Assembly: GCA_002710685.1 (NCBI GenBank)
Contig: PALD01000045.1
Coordinates: 1-64,000 of the forward strand
Direction of reading: 5' to 3'
DNA length: 64,000 nucleotides
DNA from: Cytophagaceae bacterium
GTDB taxonomy: Bacteria; Bacteroidota; Bacteroidia; Flavobacteriales; Flavobacteriaceae
Program-made: the position numbers and the translations under genes
The notes under the pieces: generated by a model
The model's input: the letters and a program-made list of their open reading frames with translations, nothing else
Told to the model about the DNA's origin: nothing
The model's database searches: none
Shown here: piece after piece, positions 24,134 through 34,113 of the stretch
Position numbering within the stretch: position 1 is the stretch's first letter
Layout: each line of letters opens with the position of its first letter

Positions 24134-27100
24134 ATGCAACAACATATTACTGTGGGCATTGGGGCAAGTGCCGGAGGGCTACAGGCCTTGAGCAGTTTTT
24201 TTGATAATGTACCTTCAAACTCAAAATATTCATATGTTGTTGTTCAACATCTGTCCCCAGACCACAAGAGTCTAATGGGTGAGTTGCTTGCCAAGAGTAC
24301 CACGATTCCCATAAAGGTGGTCGAGGAGGGCGAGGTGATGTATGGCAATCATATCTACCTCATACCTCCCAGCAAGATACTTACCATTGAAAATGGCAAG
24401 TTCATCCTCGAAGAAAAGCCCAGGGACAAACAGTTGTCACTTCCCATTGATCTATTTTTTAACTCCCTTGCCAGGGATTGTGGAGAGAATTGCGTTGCCA
24501 TTGTTCTCAGCGGTACGGGCAGTGATGGCTCAAAGGGCATACGGTCCATCAAGGAGAAGGGGGGGCTGGTGCTGGTCCAGGATGTTGATCAGGCTAAGTT
24601 CAACGGGATGCCACAGAGTGCCATTGATACGGGTATAGTAGATAAGGTGCTCAAGGTAGAGCATATGTATGATGAGGTACGCGGGCACTTTGACACCAGT
24701 AGCGATTCTCCCTTTGGCAGTGATTTTAAGATAAACGAAGCAAAACTGGAAAACCTCCTGACCAGCCTAAAAAACATTTCAGGTATGGATTTTAGCCAGT
24801 ATAAACGTGCGACACTCTTCCGTAGGATTGCACGTAGGATGAACACGCTAAAACTCAGTACCATTGAGGAGTATATAGATTACATCGGGCAAACCCCAGA
24901 TGAAGGCCACTTGCTTTATGAAGAACTGCTCATAGGTGTCACACGTTTTTTTAGGGATAAGAAATTATGGGAGATACTTCAGGACAAGGTCGTGCCATCA
25001 ATCGTGCGAAGAAAAAAAGATGATGATTTCATAAAGGTATGGGACGTGGGCTGTTGCAGTGGTGAAGAACCATATTCACTGGCCATGATGTTCCTGGAAG
25101 AAATCAAGAAACAAAACAAAAAGGTAACCCTAAAGATTTTTGCCACTGATATTGCTAAAAAGAGCCTTGAAACAGGAAGCAAGGGCATATACAAGCACAG
25201 TATTATTGATGATTTTCCTGATAAAAAATTCTCAAAATACTTTAAGGAAAACAAGAATAAGCTTCAGGTAACTGATGGATTACGGCAGAGCATAATATTT
25301 TCTCCACATAACATCATCAATGACCCACCCTTTAGAAACATGGACATGGTGATGTGCCGCAACCTGCTCATCTACCTGCAGCCCGAGCTGCAAGAAAGGG
25401 TGATGCAAATACTACATCATGGCCTGGGCGACCAGGGATATCTTGTATTGGGCGCAAGCGAGAACATAGGTGTTGATGATGGCAGGTTTGACATCATTGA
25501 CCGCAAATGGAAGGTTTTTAAAAATACGCACTTCGTCAATAGGTTGCGATCAGATTTTTTTGAAAAAATGGGTAAATCCAGCAAGCCCAGGTATAGGATA
25601 CCTGGATCAATCAAAACATCTAGCGACCCTGCCACGTTAAAGAACAGTTTTAAGGCAGAAATAGGTCAGGCAGTCATAGAGCAGTTTAATGCAACGAGTA
25701 TACTTATTGATGAAGATCAAAATATCATTGAGGCCATGGGCTCCTTCTCAAAGTATGCCTCACTGCCACAATCAGGTTTTAGCACAAACCTCATAAGTAT
25801 GCTGCCAGACTCCATGGAGACCGTGGTGCTCAATTCCATACGCCGGGCTGCGCGGTCTAACAATACGGTTTTTACAAAAAATATCAAGGTGACCTTAGAA
25901 GGAGGTAAAACCACCATCCTGGACCTTCTGGTAAAGCCCATACGCAAGGGTAGCAGCACGGCAAATAATTATATAATCACCATGATGGATGGTGAGCCGT
26001 CAGAAAATGAAATCCCCATCGTGGAGCATAAGGACTATGATACCTCTGCCCAAAACAGGATCAAGGACCTGGAAGATGAACTGAAGGCCACACAATTTGA
26101 GCTAAGCCAGGCCCTGGAAGAAGCTGAGACCAGCAATGAAGAACTACAGGCATCAAACGAGGAACTCCTGGCCTCAAATGAAGAATTGCAGAGCACTAAC
26201 GAAGAACTACAGAGCGTTAATGAAGAATTACATACCGTTAACACTGAGCATATTCAAAAAATGGAAGACCTGGCCCTGCTCAATGCAGATATGGAAAACC
26301 TCCTGGACAGCTCTAAGATAGGCACGGTCTTTTTAGATAAAAACCTTATCATACGCAAGTTTACCCCAGCCATCAAAGAACATTTTAACCTGATGCGCCA
26401 AGACCTGGGAAGAAGCATAGAAAACTTTATATCAAACTTTGGCATCAAGCGCAGGCGCACCATAGTTGACAATGCAAAAAAAGTGATGGAGACAGGCATC
26501 CCCTTTGAAAAACGCATCGTCAGCAAGAGCGGTAAGCACTACATCCAGAGGATAACCCCGTTCATTGTGGGCAATGGCAAGGTAGATGGCACCGTCATAA
26601 CCTTTGTGGATATCACAAAAGTGCACAGGAGCCAGGAACAATTGAGGCTCAGCGAGGAGAAGTTCAGGTCATTTTATGAAGATGACCCCGTCATGCACGT
26701 GAGTGTTGACCTCAACAGTGCAAAGGTGATAGATTGTAACAGGCTGTTTTCTGAAACGCTGGGACATGATGAAAAATCAAGGGTCATCGGGAGGTCAATC
26801 TTTGAGTTTTATGATGAGGACAGCAAGATAAGGTCAGCAGAATTCATTGATATGCTCAAGGCAAAAAAGAACATCAAGAACCAGATGATGACCCTTGTTG
26901 ACGCTCAAGGCGAAAAAATTAGCGTCATCCTCAATTCAGGTGGTGTGGAGGATGAAAAGGGCAACATTGTACGCTCACGCTCAACCATGATGGACATTAC
27001 CGAATTGAAACAGGTACAGGAAGAGCTGAAACAGCAAAAGGAAGACCTGGAACGCATCAACAAAGACCTGGAACAGTTTGTCTCAATCTGTTCACACGAT

Positions 27101-27724
27101 TTGCAGGAGCCCTTGTCGACAATAAGGTTCAGTAGTGATTTTATAGTCAAGAAATACAGTGATGACCTCAATGAAAAGGCACGGGAATACCTGGGCTACA
27201 TCCATAGCGCGGCAGGCAGGATGGCAAACCAAATCAAGGCCCTGTTAGAGCATAGCCGTATAGGTCAAAACCTAGAAAGGACCAAAGTGGATATACAAGA
27301 ACTCGTCGAGGTCGTAAAATATGACCTTAACAGGAGTATCAAGGAGAAGGATGCCGTGCTCACCGTGGGCAAGATGCCCACGATACCAGCATATCAAACG
27401 GAGCTGCGGCTACTGTTTCAAAACCTGATCAGCAACGCGCTAAAATACTCCAGGGAAGGTATACCGCCCGTGGTGCGCATATCAGCCTTTAAAGACGATG
27501 GATCCTGGACCTTTGCCATTACTGACAACGGCAAGGGGATCAAAGAAGAAGATTTGTCTAGCATATTTCATATTTTCAGCAGGTCTTCAGATTCTGATAA
27601 ATATGAAGGTACCGGCGTGGGGCTGGCACATTGTGAAAAAATCGTAAAACTCCATGAAGGTAAAATATGGGTGGATTCTCAATATGGTGTGGGAAGTACC
27701 TTTTACTTTAAAATCAAAGAATAA
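24134..27724 (+). CDS. CheB-CheR-PAS hybrid histidine kinase
   Basis: 1196 residues in one chain. CheB methylesterase spans about 1-185, with triad Ser12 (GASAGG), His39 (VQHLSPDH) and Asp131 (GTGSDG), but without the usual receiver domain. CheR methyltransferase spans about 200-470, with the SAM motif [16 protein letters not shown] and [12 protein letters not shown]-like segments lie at about 510-620. A coiled coil rich in SNEELQ-type repeats follows (about 650-715), then two PAS domains (about 715-960). A HisKA box reads [15 protein letters not shown], followed by a HATPase domain ([25 protein letters not shown]). No receptor gene is nearby, so the modifying domains probably tune the kinase or other signalling. 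The phytochrome gene starts directly after its stop. Confidence 0.9.
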   Translation: MQQHITVGIGASAGGLQALSSFFDNVPSNSKYSYVVVQHLSPDHKSLMGELLAKSTTIPIKVVEEGEVMYGNHIYLIPPSKILTIENGKFILEEKPRDKQLSLPIDLFFNSLARDCGENCVAIVLSGTGSDGSKGIRSIKEKGGLVLVQDVDQAKFNGMPQSAIDTGIVDKVLKVEHMYDEVRGHFDTSSDSPFGSDFKINEAKLENLLTSLKNISGMDFSQYKRATLFRRIARRMNTLKLSTIEEYIDYIGQTPDEGHLLYEELLIGVTRFFRDKKLWEILQDKVVPSIVRRKKDDDFIKVWDVGCCSGEEPYSLAMMFLEEIKKQNKKVTLKIFATDIAKKSLETGSKGIYKHSIIDDFPDKKFSKYFKENKNKLQVTDGLRQSIIFSPHNIINDPPFRNMDMVMCRNLLIYLQPELQERVMQILHHGLGDQGYLVLGASENIGVDDGRFDIIDRKWKVFKNTHFVNRLRSDFFEKMGKSSKPRYRIPGSIKTSSDPATLKNSFKAEIGQAVIEQFNATSILIDEDQNIIEAMGSFSKYASLPQSGFSTNLISMLPDSMETVVLNSIRRAARSNNTVFTKNIKVTLEGGKTTILDLLVKPIRKGSSTANNYIITMMDGEPSENEIPIVEHKDYDTSAQNRIKDLEDELKATQFELSQALEEAETSNEELQASNEELLASNEELQSTNEELQSVNEELHTVNTEHIQKMEDLALLNADMENLLDSSKIGTVFLDKNLIIRKFTPAIKEHFNLMRQDLGRSIENFISNFGIKRRRTIVDNAKKVMETGIPFEKRIVSKSGKHYIQRITPFIVGNGKVDGTVITFVDITKVHRSQEQLRLSEEKFRSFYEDDPVMHVSVDLNSAKVIDCNRLFSETLGHDEKSRVIGRSIFEFYDEDSKIRSAEFIDMLKAKKNIKNQMMTLVDAQGEKISVILNSGGVEDEKGNIVRSRSTMMDITELKQVQEELKQQKEDLERINKDLEQFVSICSHDLQEPLSTIRFSSDFIVKKYSDDLNEKAREYLGYIHSAAGRMANQIKALLEHSRIGQNLERTKVDIQELVEVVKYDLNRSIKEKDAVLTVGKMPTIPAYQTELRLLFQNLISNALKYSREGIPPVVRISAFKDDGSWTFAITDNGKGIKEEDLSSIFHIFSRSSDSDKYEGTGVGLAHCEKIVKLHEGKIWVDSQYGVGSTFYFKIKE

Positions 27725-29938
27725 ATGTCAAGCCCGTCACAGTTATATCCTAAAAAAGTTGATTTGACAAATTGCGATAAGGAGCCCATCCATATCCTGG
27801 GGAAGATCCAGGCGCATGGTGTACTTATGGTATGCGATTCCGCGAAAGCGGTAACACAGCATAGTGATAATATCGATATGATTTTTGGCGAAAGCCATAA
27901 AGACATCCTGGGCAGGAGCATCTGGGAACTTTTTAAAGCCGATGCTATGGAGAAGATTGAACTTTCCATTGCAAAGGGCAAGGCAAAATCAGTTGAAGTT
28001 AAGGTCAACGATAAAGAGTGGCTGTTGATAGGCCATGAGAACAAGGGGCATTACCTGCTGGAGTTTGAACCGCTGGATGAAGCGGCAAGTGCACTAGACC
28101 AGCAGCAAAACCTTTCTACCGTGGTTTCAGAACTCTCTGAGGCTGAAGATGGCTATGCCATGTGCAGGGCAACGGCCCGGTTGATCAAGGATTTTATGGG
28201 CTATGACCGGGTCATGGTCTACAGGTTTGATGCAGACTGGAACGGTACCGTGGTGGCTGAGGAGCGGGAAGATCACCTGGAGAGTTGGCTGGGATTGCAT
28301 TATCCATCGACTGATATCCCACAGCAGGCCAGAAAATTGTTCCTTAGTCAGGGAGAGCGTATCATCGTGGATGTAAACGCCATGCCTGTGCCCATACTGC
28401 CACAGCTTTCTCCCATTGACAATGCACCACTTGACCTGTCAAACAGTGAGTTGAGGGCGGCTTCACCCATACACATTGAATACCTCAAGAACATGGGCGT
28501 GGGCGGCACATTAACGGCGGCCATAGTCACAAATGGTACCTTATGGGGCCTGATTGCCTGTCATCACTATTCACCTAAATTTCTCAATTACCATAAACGG
28601 CTGTATGTAAAATTTCTATCTCAGGTTTTTGCGGCTCAGCTGGTACTGCGGCAGTCAAACACGACCTTGCAGAAAATAAACAAGAGCAGTGATGTGCGTA
28701 GCAAACTTATAGAGCAGGTAAGCCACAACTGGGACCTTCATGGTGGCTTGATGGATGATGAGGTTACCATCCTGGATGTATGTGATGCCAGTGGTGCGGC
28801 ACTCATCCTGGAAAACAAGATAAGCCTCATAGGCAAAACCCCGTCCCGGGAGGAGATACAATCACTAATAGCACACGTGCGTAACAATATTGAAGGAGAT
28901 GTTTTTCATACATCGGAAATAGCAAGAAAATTACCTGAAGCATCTTCATATAAAGAAATGGCCTCTGGAGTGATGGCCATTTTTATGGGTATTGACAAGA
29001 AAAGGGGGGATGCCTTGATATGGTTTAAACCAGAAGTTTTACAGACCGTGACCTGGGCTGGCAATCCTGATAAGCCCATTGAAGACAACGGGGAGCGGTT
29101 ATCACCCAGAAAGTCCTTTGAAAAATGGTCAGTTGAGCAAGCGGGAAAATCCATGCCCTGGGAAGACCATGAAGTGGCTGCTGCGGCGGCGCTCAAGAAG
29201 AGCATAAGCGACATCATCATTGAAAAGTATGAAGAGGTAAGGGAGCTCAACAACAAGCTTAAGAATGCGTATGCTGAGCTGGAGACCTTTAGCTACAGTA
29301 TCTCCCATGACCTGCGCGCGCCCTTGCGCGGCATTGATGGTTTTGCACAGATTATCAAAGAAGATTATTTTGAATCTCTTGACACCTATGGTAAAAATGC
29401 CATTGAGACCATCATCAAGTCTGCACAGTCCATGAACGTGCTTATTGACGATATCCTAGAATTTTCTAGCTTGAGCCAGAAGAAGCCCAAAAGGCAAAAA
29501 CTGGAGATGGATAAGATGGTCAAAGAAGCGCTAGACCTTGTACAGCATCAAGCAGATTATCCCAGGACGATGATAAAGGTTGAGCCTGACCTACCTTCCT
29601 TTGAAGGAGATAGGTCATTGATAATCCAGCTGCTCACAAACTTGATTGTCAATGCGCTTAAATATTCTTCAAAAAAGGAAAATCCACAGGTTATAATAGG
29701 CCATAATGATAATGGATATTTCGTAAAGGATAATGGGATTGGTTTTAAAAAGGAACATGCAAAAAAAATCTTTGGTATCTTTCACCGCTTGGCGGGTACT
29801 GATTTTCAAGGGTCAGGAATAGGCCTTGCAATTGCTGAGCGTGTGGTGCAAAAGCATGATGGCAGGATATGGGCAGAAGGTTCACCGGGCAATGGCGCGG
29901 TCTTCTATTTTACATTGAACCAGCAAGAACATCAATAA
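27725..29938 (+). CDS. Bacteriophytochrome histidine kinase
   Basis: 737 residues: PAS (about 10-110), GAF (about 130-300), PHY (about 310-500), HisKA (SYSISHDLRAPLRGIDGF near 525) and HATPase (LLTNLIVNALKYS, DNGIGF, GSGIGLAIAE). The N-terminal TNCDKEPIHILGKIQAHG holds Cys17, the usual biliverdin attachment site, and the GAF motif reads HYPSTDIPQQAR. All points to a red/far-red light-sensing kinase. Its ATG abuts the previous stop with no gap, so the two kinases are cotranscribed. The response regulator and heme oxygenase genes follow. Two hairpin words lie in the PAS domain (27842-27849 and 27884-27896), the second giving F-G-E-S. Confidence 0.93.
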   Translation: MSSPSQLYPKKVDLTNCDKEPIHILGKIQAHGVLMVCDSAKAVTQHSDNIDMIFGESHKDILGRSIWELFKADAMEKIELSIAKGKAKSVEVKVNDKEWLLIGHENKGHYLLEFEPLDEAASALDQQQNLSTVVSELSEAEDGYAMCRATARLIKDFMGYDRVMVYRFDADWNGTVVAEEREDHLESWLGLHYPSTDIPQQARKLFLSQGERIIVDVNAMPVPILPQLSPIDNAPLDLSNSELRAASPIHIEYLKNMGVGGTLTAAIVTNGTLWGLIACHHYSPKFLNYHKRLYVKFLSQVFAAQLVLRQSNTTLQKINKSSDVRSKLIEQVSHNWDLHGGLMDDEVTILDVCDASGAALILENKISLIGKTPSREEIQSLIAHVRNNIEGDVFHTSEIARKLPEASSYKEMASGVMAIFMGIDKKRGDALIWFKPEVLQTVTWAGNPDKPIEDNGERLSPRKSFEKWSVEQAGKSMPWEDHEVAAAAALKKSISDIIIEKYEEVRELNNKLKNAYAELETFSYSISHDLRAPLRGIDGFAQIIKEDYFESLDTYGKNAIETIIKSAQSMNVLIDDILEFSSLSQKKPKRQKLEMDKMVKEALDLVQHQADYPRTMIKVEPDLPSFEGDRSLIIQLLTNLIVNALKYSSKKENPQVIIGHNDNGYFVKDNGIGFKKEHAKKIFGIFHRLAGTDFQGSGIGLAIAERVVQKHDGRIWAEGSPGNGAVFYFTLNQQEHQ

Positions 29939-29988
29939 AAAGTGGGATTGACAGCAATCAACTGCTGGATTTTTAATAAAATTGTCGC

Positions 29989-30555
29989 ATGAGTACAGAT
30001 TTGATCAAGATATTACTGGTTGAGGACAATCCTTCTGATGAGGAGCTTATTAAAAGACAGATTGGCAAGACCGGTTTCAATACAGATGTGAAAGTTGCCT
30101 GTGACCTGGATAGCATCAAGCATATCATTGATGAGAATACCATGGATATCGTTATTTCAGATTATAACCTGCCAGAGTGTACCGGCCTTGATGTACTAGA
30201 ACTCATAAAACAAATTTCACCGTTCACAAAATTCATCTTTGTAACAGGCACATTGCAGGATGAAGAACTTGCTGCCGAAACCATCCTGAATGGTGCATCC
30301 GGTTACATGCTCAAGAACAACATAAATCAGTTGCATACCAAGCTTGTTCCTCATTTTGAGGCCATAAAAAAACATACCGAGGTCATGAATCCAGTGCGCG
30401 AACGCATCAACAAGAGCAAGAAACTGGTAAGTGAGATTGAAGATTTTCTTGAGAATTTTTCTAAAGAAAACCTCGCCCACCGCGAAGGAATCGAGAAGAT
30501 AAAAAAGGAAATAGAACGCATGAAACAGCAAAATGATCTTAAAAAACCTAGCTGA
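29989..30555 (+). CDS. Single-domain response regulator with C-terminal coiled coil
   Basis: 188 residues. A receiver domain fills about 1-130: LLVEDNPSDEEL holds the acidic pocket, SDYNLP the phospho-accepting Asp, VTGT the switch Thr, and YMLKNN the conserved Lys. The last about 55 residues are a charged helix with no DNA-binding or enzyme domain. It likely receives phosphate from the phytochrome kinase 50 bp upstream, as in other bacteriophytochrome operons, and passes it on by protein contact. Its end overlaps the heme oxygenase gene by 23 bp. Confidence 0.9.
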   Translation: MSTDLIKILLVEDNPSDEELIKRQIGKTGFNTDVKVACDLDSIKHIIDENTMDIVISDYNLPECTGLDVLELIKQISPFTKFIFVTGTLQDEELAAETILNGASGYMLKNNINQLHTKLVPHFEAIKKHTEVMNPVRERINKSKKLVSEIEDFLENFSKENLAHREGIEKIKKEIERMKQQNDLKKPS

Positions 30556-31111
30556 AGAAACAAGGCCCATACATGAAAAAGTAGAACGTGAAAACGTTGC
30601 TTCAAAGATCATGGACCACACAATCTCGCTTTATCAATACGGTAAATTACTGGTGGATAATTATATAGCGTATTCTACATTAGAAGCCTATGTGCTTGCG
30701 CATAAAGCTAAGCTACCACATGTCCTGCTGCCATTTGTGGGAGAGGATAAGTCCACCGCCCTGATGCACGATTTGAACAACCTGCATGAAACCCTGCCAG
30801 AAACCTACCCATTCAACCCTGTTGACAATAGCTGGCCAGCACTCGCAGGGATGATTTATGTCATGGAGGGGAGCATGCTGGGAGGTATGCTCATGGCAAA
30901 AAACATAAAGCAATGTCCCAGTCTTGCAAATCTTGGAGAACAGTATTTTTTTACGGGGGATACTGCCTCAAAGGCCACAAGATGGAAGCAATTTAAAGAG
31001 GTCATGGGTTCAATAGGTTTTGATGAAGCTCAAACGCGGTCAGCCATTACGGGAGCAAAGGAGGCCTTTGCATATTTTGAGACGGTCTATGCCCGGGGAA
31101 GCAGCCGCTAG
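30533..31111 (+). CDS. Biliverdin-producing heme oxygenase
   Basis: 192 residues, the usual size of bacterial heme oxygenases. The heme-ligating His is His14 in ETRPIHEKVE. The distal helix appears as YVMEGSMLGGMLMA. It cleaves heme to biliverdin, iron and CO, supplying the phytochrome chromophore encoded in the same operon (BphO-type arrangement). The start at 30533 overlaps the response regulator by 23 bp, suggesting coupled translation. The stop overlaps the convergent methyltransferase gene by 4 bp. Confidence 0.9.
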   Translation: MILKNLAEETRPIHEKVERENVASKIMDHTISLYQYGKLLVDNYIAYSTLEAYVLAHKAKLPHVLLPFVGEDKSTALMHDLNNLHETLPETYPFNPVDNSWPALAGMIYVMEGSMLGGMLMAKNIKQCPSLANLGEQYFFTGDTASKATRWKQFKEVMGSIGFDEAQTRSAITGAKEAFAYFETVYARGSSR

Positions 31112-32286
31112 GCCTTCTTGCAAAAGAGGACCACGGGTTTGTCCCGCAGGTCTGTGGTAAAAAAGACATAATCGTCGCCACCATCCTTCACCTTGAATTT
31201 TTGACGTACCTGCTCCACGGTAAGTTTAAAGTTTCTGGTGGTGATATTAGCTTTCTTGCCCTTGAGCCTTCGGGATATGGCTTTCGCCGAAAAGGCAACG
31301 ACCTCCTCAACCTCAAACCTCCTTCCAGGAAATTCAATACAGGAATCGCTGGTGTACAGGTGTGAATTCTTATGTAGTTTTTGCAGCCCATACGCTTCTC
31401 CCACATAATCAAACATCCCACTTTTCATCACTGCGGCATTGGGCTCGTACACGTAGTTTTTTGGGGTGTCCAGTTCTGCAATCGCAGCCGCGGCCAGCGC
31501 ATAGGGCATTTTAAATTCTTCTAATCCACTTGCCGTGATATTATAGGTTTCAAGGTGCAGGCCCGTGGCCGTGGGATCAATCAGAAAGAGGAGTTCCTTG
31601 ACCTCATTGTGCAGTGCGACAATAAATACCTTGGCCACATGTGCCAGTTCATTGAGGGCACTTGTGATATCCAGGATGGGGCTTGTCTTTATCAAGATTT
31701 TTTTGGCTTTCGCCAAAAGAAATCCCATATGTTCGGGCACGTTGGGTTCACAGTCTTTCAACATGAAGACCTTGCCCTTGACATTGCTTCTTCGGGAGGG
31801 GTCAATATAGATTGCATCATAGTATTTTTGGCCTTGAGCCATATAATCCATGGCATCGCCTTGATGCAGGTCAATATTCTTTGCACCCAGTACTTTGAGG
31901 TTGTGGCGGGCAATTTCAAACAGGGCCGCGTTGAGCTCGCAATATGTCACGCTTGAGAATTGCTTTGCAAAAAAATAAGCGTCAACCCCCAGGCCGCCGG
32001 TCATGTCCAGCAAGGTGGCGCCTTGCACAAACGTGCTCTTCAACATTGCGGTGGCAGCTGAGGATGCTTGCTCCAGATTGACCTTGGGAGGAAAATAGAT
32101 GCCATTACCCGCATACCATTCCGGTAGTTTTTTCTTTGTTTTTTTACGGCCTTCAACCTGCTGGGCAAGTTCCTGGGGCGTGATGTCCTTAAATGGGCTT
32201 CCAGATAATATCAGGCGGGCAATGTCAACATTTTCATTGTCCTTGATAAATTGTTGTACTTCAGGATTTAGCAGGTGGAGGTTCAA
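31108..32286 (-). CDS. THUMP-like / PG_1098-type class I methyltransferase
   Basis: 392 residues. A helical N-terminal part precedes a Rossmann methyltransferase with the SAM motif LLDMTGGLGVDAYFFA (near 92-107), YCELNAALFEIA, and the motif IYIDPSRR. The C-terminal about 130 residues are a ferredoxin-like/THUMP-like domain, as in the Porphyromonas PG_1098 family. RNA methylation is likely; the target is unknown. A long hairpin word (31701-31718) lies within the catalytic domain and encodes L-L-A-K-A. It ends convergently on the heme oxygenase gene and begins 7 bp after the AI-2E transporter gene. Confidence 0.82.
   Translation of the reverse strand: MNLHLLNPEVQQFIKDNENVDIARLILSGSPFKDITPQELAQQVEGRKKTKKKLPEWYAGNGIYFPPKVNLEQASSAATAMLKSTFVQGATLLDMTGGLGVDAYFFAKQFSSVTYCELNAALFEIARHNLKVLGAKNIDLHQGDAMDYMAQGQKYYDAIYIDPSRRSNVKGKVFMLKDCEPNVPEHMGFLLAKAKKILIKTSPILDITSALNELAHVAKVFIVALHNEVKELLFLIDPTATGLHLETYNITASGLEEFKMPYALAAAAIAELDTPKNYVYEPNAAVMKSGMFDYVGEAYGLQKLHKNSHLYTSDSCIEFPGRRFEVEEVVAFSAKAISRRLKGKKANITTRNFKLTVEQVRQKFKVKDGGDDYVFFTTDLRDKPVVLFCKKA
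31701..31718. repeat. Dispersed hairpin word with 7-bp stem
   Basis: TTTTGGC and GCCAAAA flank TTTC (GAAA on the minus strand), a perfect 7-bp stem inside the methyltransferase gene. Confidence 0.65.
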
Positions 32287-32292
32287 ACCGGG

Positions 32293-33393
32293 CTAGAGGT
32301 TTTTGGTAAGCTTGCGCACTATTTTATATTCAGATAAAAACTCTTTTGACACAACTTTTATTGCCGTGTAGGTAGGAACGGCAACCACCATGCCCAGGAT
32401 GCCAAAAAGTGTTCCTGCTATGATGATGACAAGAAAAATCTCCAGCGGGTGCGATTTTACGCTATTGCCAAAAATCAATGGCTGCAGGATAAAGTTGTCT
32501 ATAAGCTGAGCGATGCAATATCCTATGAACACGTAGATGAGCTTAGGTAAGATCACGGCTTCCCAGTCTTCCATAAAATAACCGGAAATCACCAGTATCA
32601 TCATGAGGAAGCCCCCCACTGTGGGACCTATGTAGGGCACCACGTTGAGCATGGCGCAAAACAGTGCAATGGCAAACGCATTGGGTATCTGAAAGCTGAA
32701 AAGCAGGATGCTGTACAGTATAAAAAGAATAAGCAACTGGCAGAAAATCCCTATGAAGTAGCGGGATAGTAGATGTTTTGTCTTGTCAAAGACGCCTTTA
32801 AAGCGTTCTTCTTCACCTTTGTTTGCAAAAGCTAAAAAAGTATCCAGGAGCAACCTGCTGTCCTTGAGGAAAAAGAAGGAAATAAAGATTACCGAGAGCA
32901 GCCCCACCACCATGGAACTCATGTTGCCCAGCAGGCTGTTTATGGCCATGGGTATGACGGAGATATCAAAGTTCCTTATAAATTCTGACTGTCGCAGCCC
33001 CTCGATAAGTGTTACTTGATCTACACCCAGTGACCGTGACAATTCTACATTGAGCCTATTGACATTGTGTTTTACCTCTTCAAAATTAATGTGGCTGAGG
33101 TGTTCTCCTTGATCAATAAGTATGGGTATGAAAAGGCTTAATATACCGGCAATTACAAGTATGACGATAAGTATGGTGCTTATCGCGGCACCGGCATCGT
33201 TGAATTTCAACCTGTATTTTAAAAAATTTACAATGGGCCTGCCAATGAGCGAGATGACCGCGGCGATGATCACAAAGGCAATGACCGCTTGAAGTTCATA
33301 TAGCAGCCACAGCAAGAGGACAATGCCCACGATGATCCCCACCGCGCGGAGGATACCATTGGCAATGATTTTTGATTTGGGGTCAATTAACAT
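32293..33393 (-). CDS. AI-2E family transporter (PerM-like)
   Basis: 366 residues with about eight membrane helices. Two N-terminal helix pairs are followed by a soluble stretch (about 100-150), then helix blocks containing FISFFFLKDSR and the family motif NVVPYIGPTVGG near 239-250. Members export small molecules such as AI-2 or sodium ions; the substrate here is unknown. It lies 6 bp from the DUF4159 gene and 6 bp from the methyltransferase gene, probably as one transcript. Confidence 0.87.
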   Translation of the reverse strand: MLIDPKSKIIANGILRAVGIIVGIVLLLWLLYELQAVIAFVIIAAVISLIGRPIVNFLKYRLKFNDAGAAISTILIVILVIAGILSLFIPILIDQGEHLSHINFEEVKHNVNRLNVELSRSLGVDQVTLIEGLRQSEFIRNFDISVIPMAINSLLGNMSSMVVGLLSVIFISFFFLKDSRLLLDTFLAFANKGEEERFKGVFDKTKHLLSRYFIGIFCQLLILFILYSILLFSFQIPNAFAIALFCAMLNVVPYIGPTVGGFLMMILVISGYFMEDWEAVILPKLIYVFIGYCIAQLIDNFILQPLIFGNSVKSHPLEIFLVIIIAGTLFGILGMVVAVPTYTAIKVVSKEFLSEYKIVRKLTKNL

Positions 33394-33399
33394 GGATGA

Positions 33400-34044
33400 T
33401 CAATTTTCAAAAGCGTATTTAATAATGTTAGCACCCATTCTTAGTGCCTTGAGGCGTACTTCTTCAGGGTCGTTGTGCACCTCTGCTGTCTCCCATCCAT
33501 CGCCTATATCACTTTCTGTGGTGTAGAGTATAACGAGCCTACCGTCTTTAAAAAGCCCATAGGCCTGAGGTCTTAGGCCATCGTGTTCATGGATTTTTGG
33601 CAATCCTTCAGGAAAGCTGTAAGCCGTTGAAAATATGGGGTGGTTTGCCGGTAGTTCCCTCAGTTCTTCATCTGGGAAAATCTTTTTAAGTTCACCGCGT
33701 ATGAATTTATCCAATCCATAATTATCGTCAATATGTAAAAAGCCGCCGCTTTCAAGATAACTTTTGAGGTTTGCGACCGCATCAGGCGAAAAAAACACAT
33801 TGCCATGCCCCGTCATGTGCACAAAGGGGTATTGCATGATCCCCACATCAGTAGTGGAGACCGTTGCAGGTTTTGTAGCAAGTGCCGTACCAATGTTTTG
33901 ATTGCAGAACTTGACCAGGTTGGGCAGCGCCGTGGGGTTTGCATACCAGTCACCACCACCTTCATATTGCAAAAGTGCAATCTCCTGCGACCTGCAAAAA
34001 AGGCCGGTAAAAACCAGTATCACAAAAAGGAAAAAGCTCCTCAA
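33400..34044 (-). CDS. Secreted DUF4159 protein
   Basis: 214 residues with a signal peptide (MRSFFLFVILVFTGLFCRSQ). The DUF4159 domain follows: LLQYEGGGDWYANPTALP, then YPFVHMTGHGNVFFS and LESGGFLHIDDNYGLDKF, an arrangement related to class-I glutamine amidotransferase-like folds. The protein should act in the periplasm. The family is common in Bacteroidota and often near glycan or membrane-protein genes; its function is not known. It shares a short-spaced strand run with the AI-2E transporter downstream. Confidence 0.82.
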   Translation of the reverse strand: MRSFFLFVILVFTGLFCRSQEIALLQYEGGGDWYANPTALPNLVKFCNQNIGTALATKPATVSTTDVGIMQYPFVHMTGHGNVFFSPDAVANLKSYLESGGFLHIDDNYGLDKFIRGELKKIFPDEELRELPANHPIFSTAYSFPEGLPKIHEHDGLRPQAYGLFKDGRLVILYTTESDIGDGWETAEVHNDPEEVRLKALRMGANIIKYAFEN

Positions 34045-34113
34045 GGGTATTTTTTTAATATTGAACGAATGTAAAGTTTTTAGGGCAAAACCCCTATTTT
34101 TTAATAGTATCTG

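Noticed and set aside
24134-27724. Chemotaxis operon
   Set aside because: CheB and CheR domains occur only inside a kinase fusion; there is no receptor, CheW or flagellar gene in the window.
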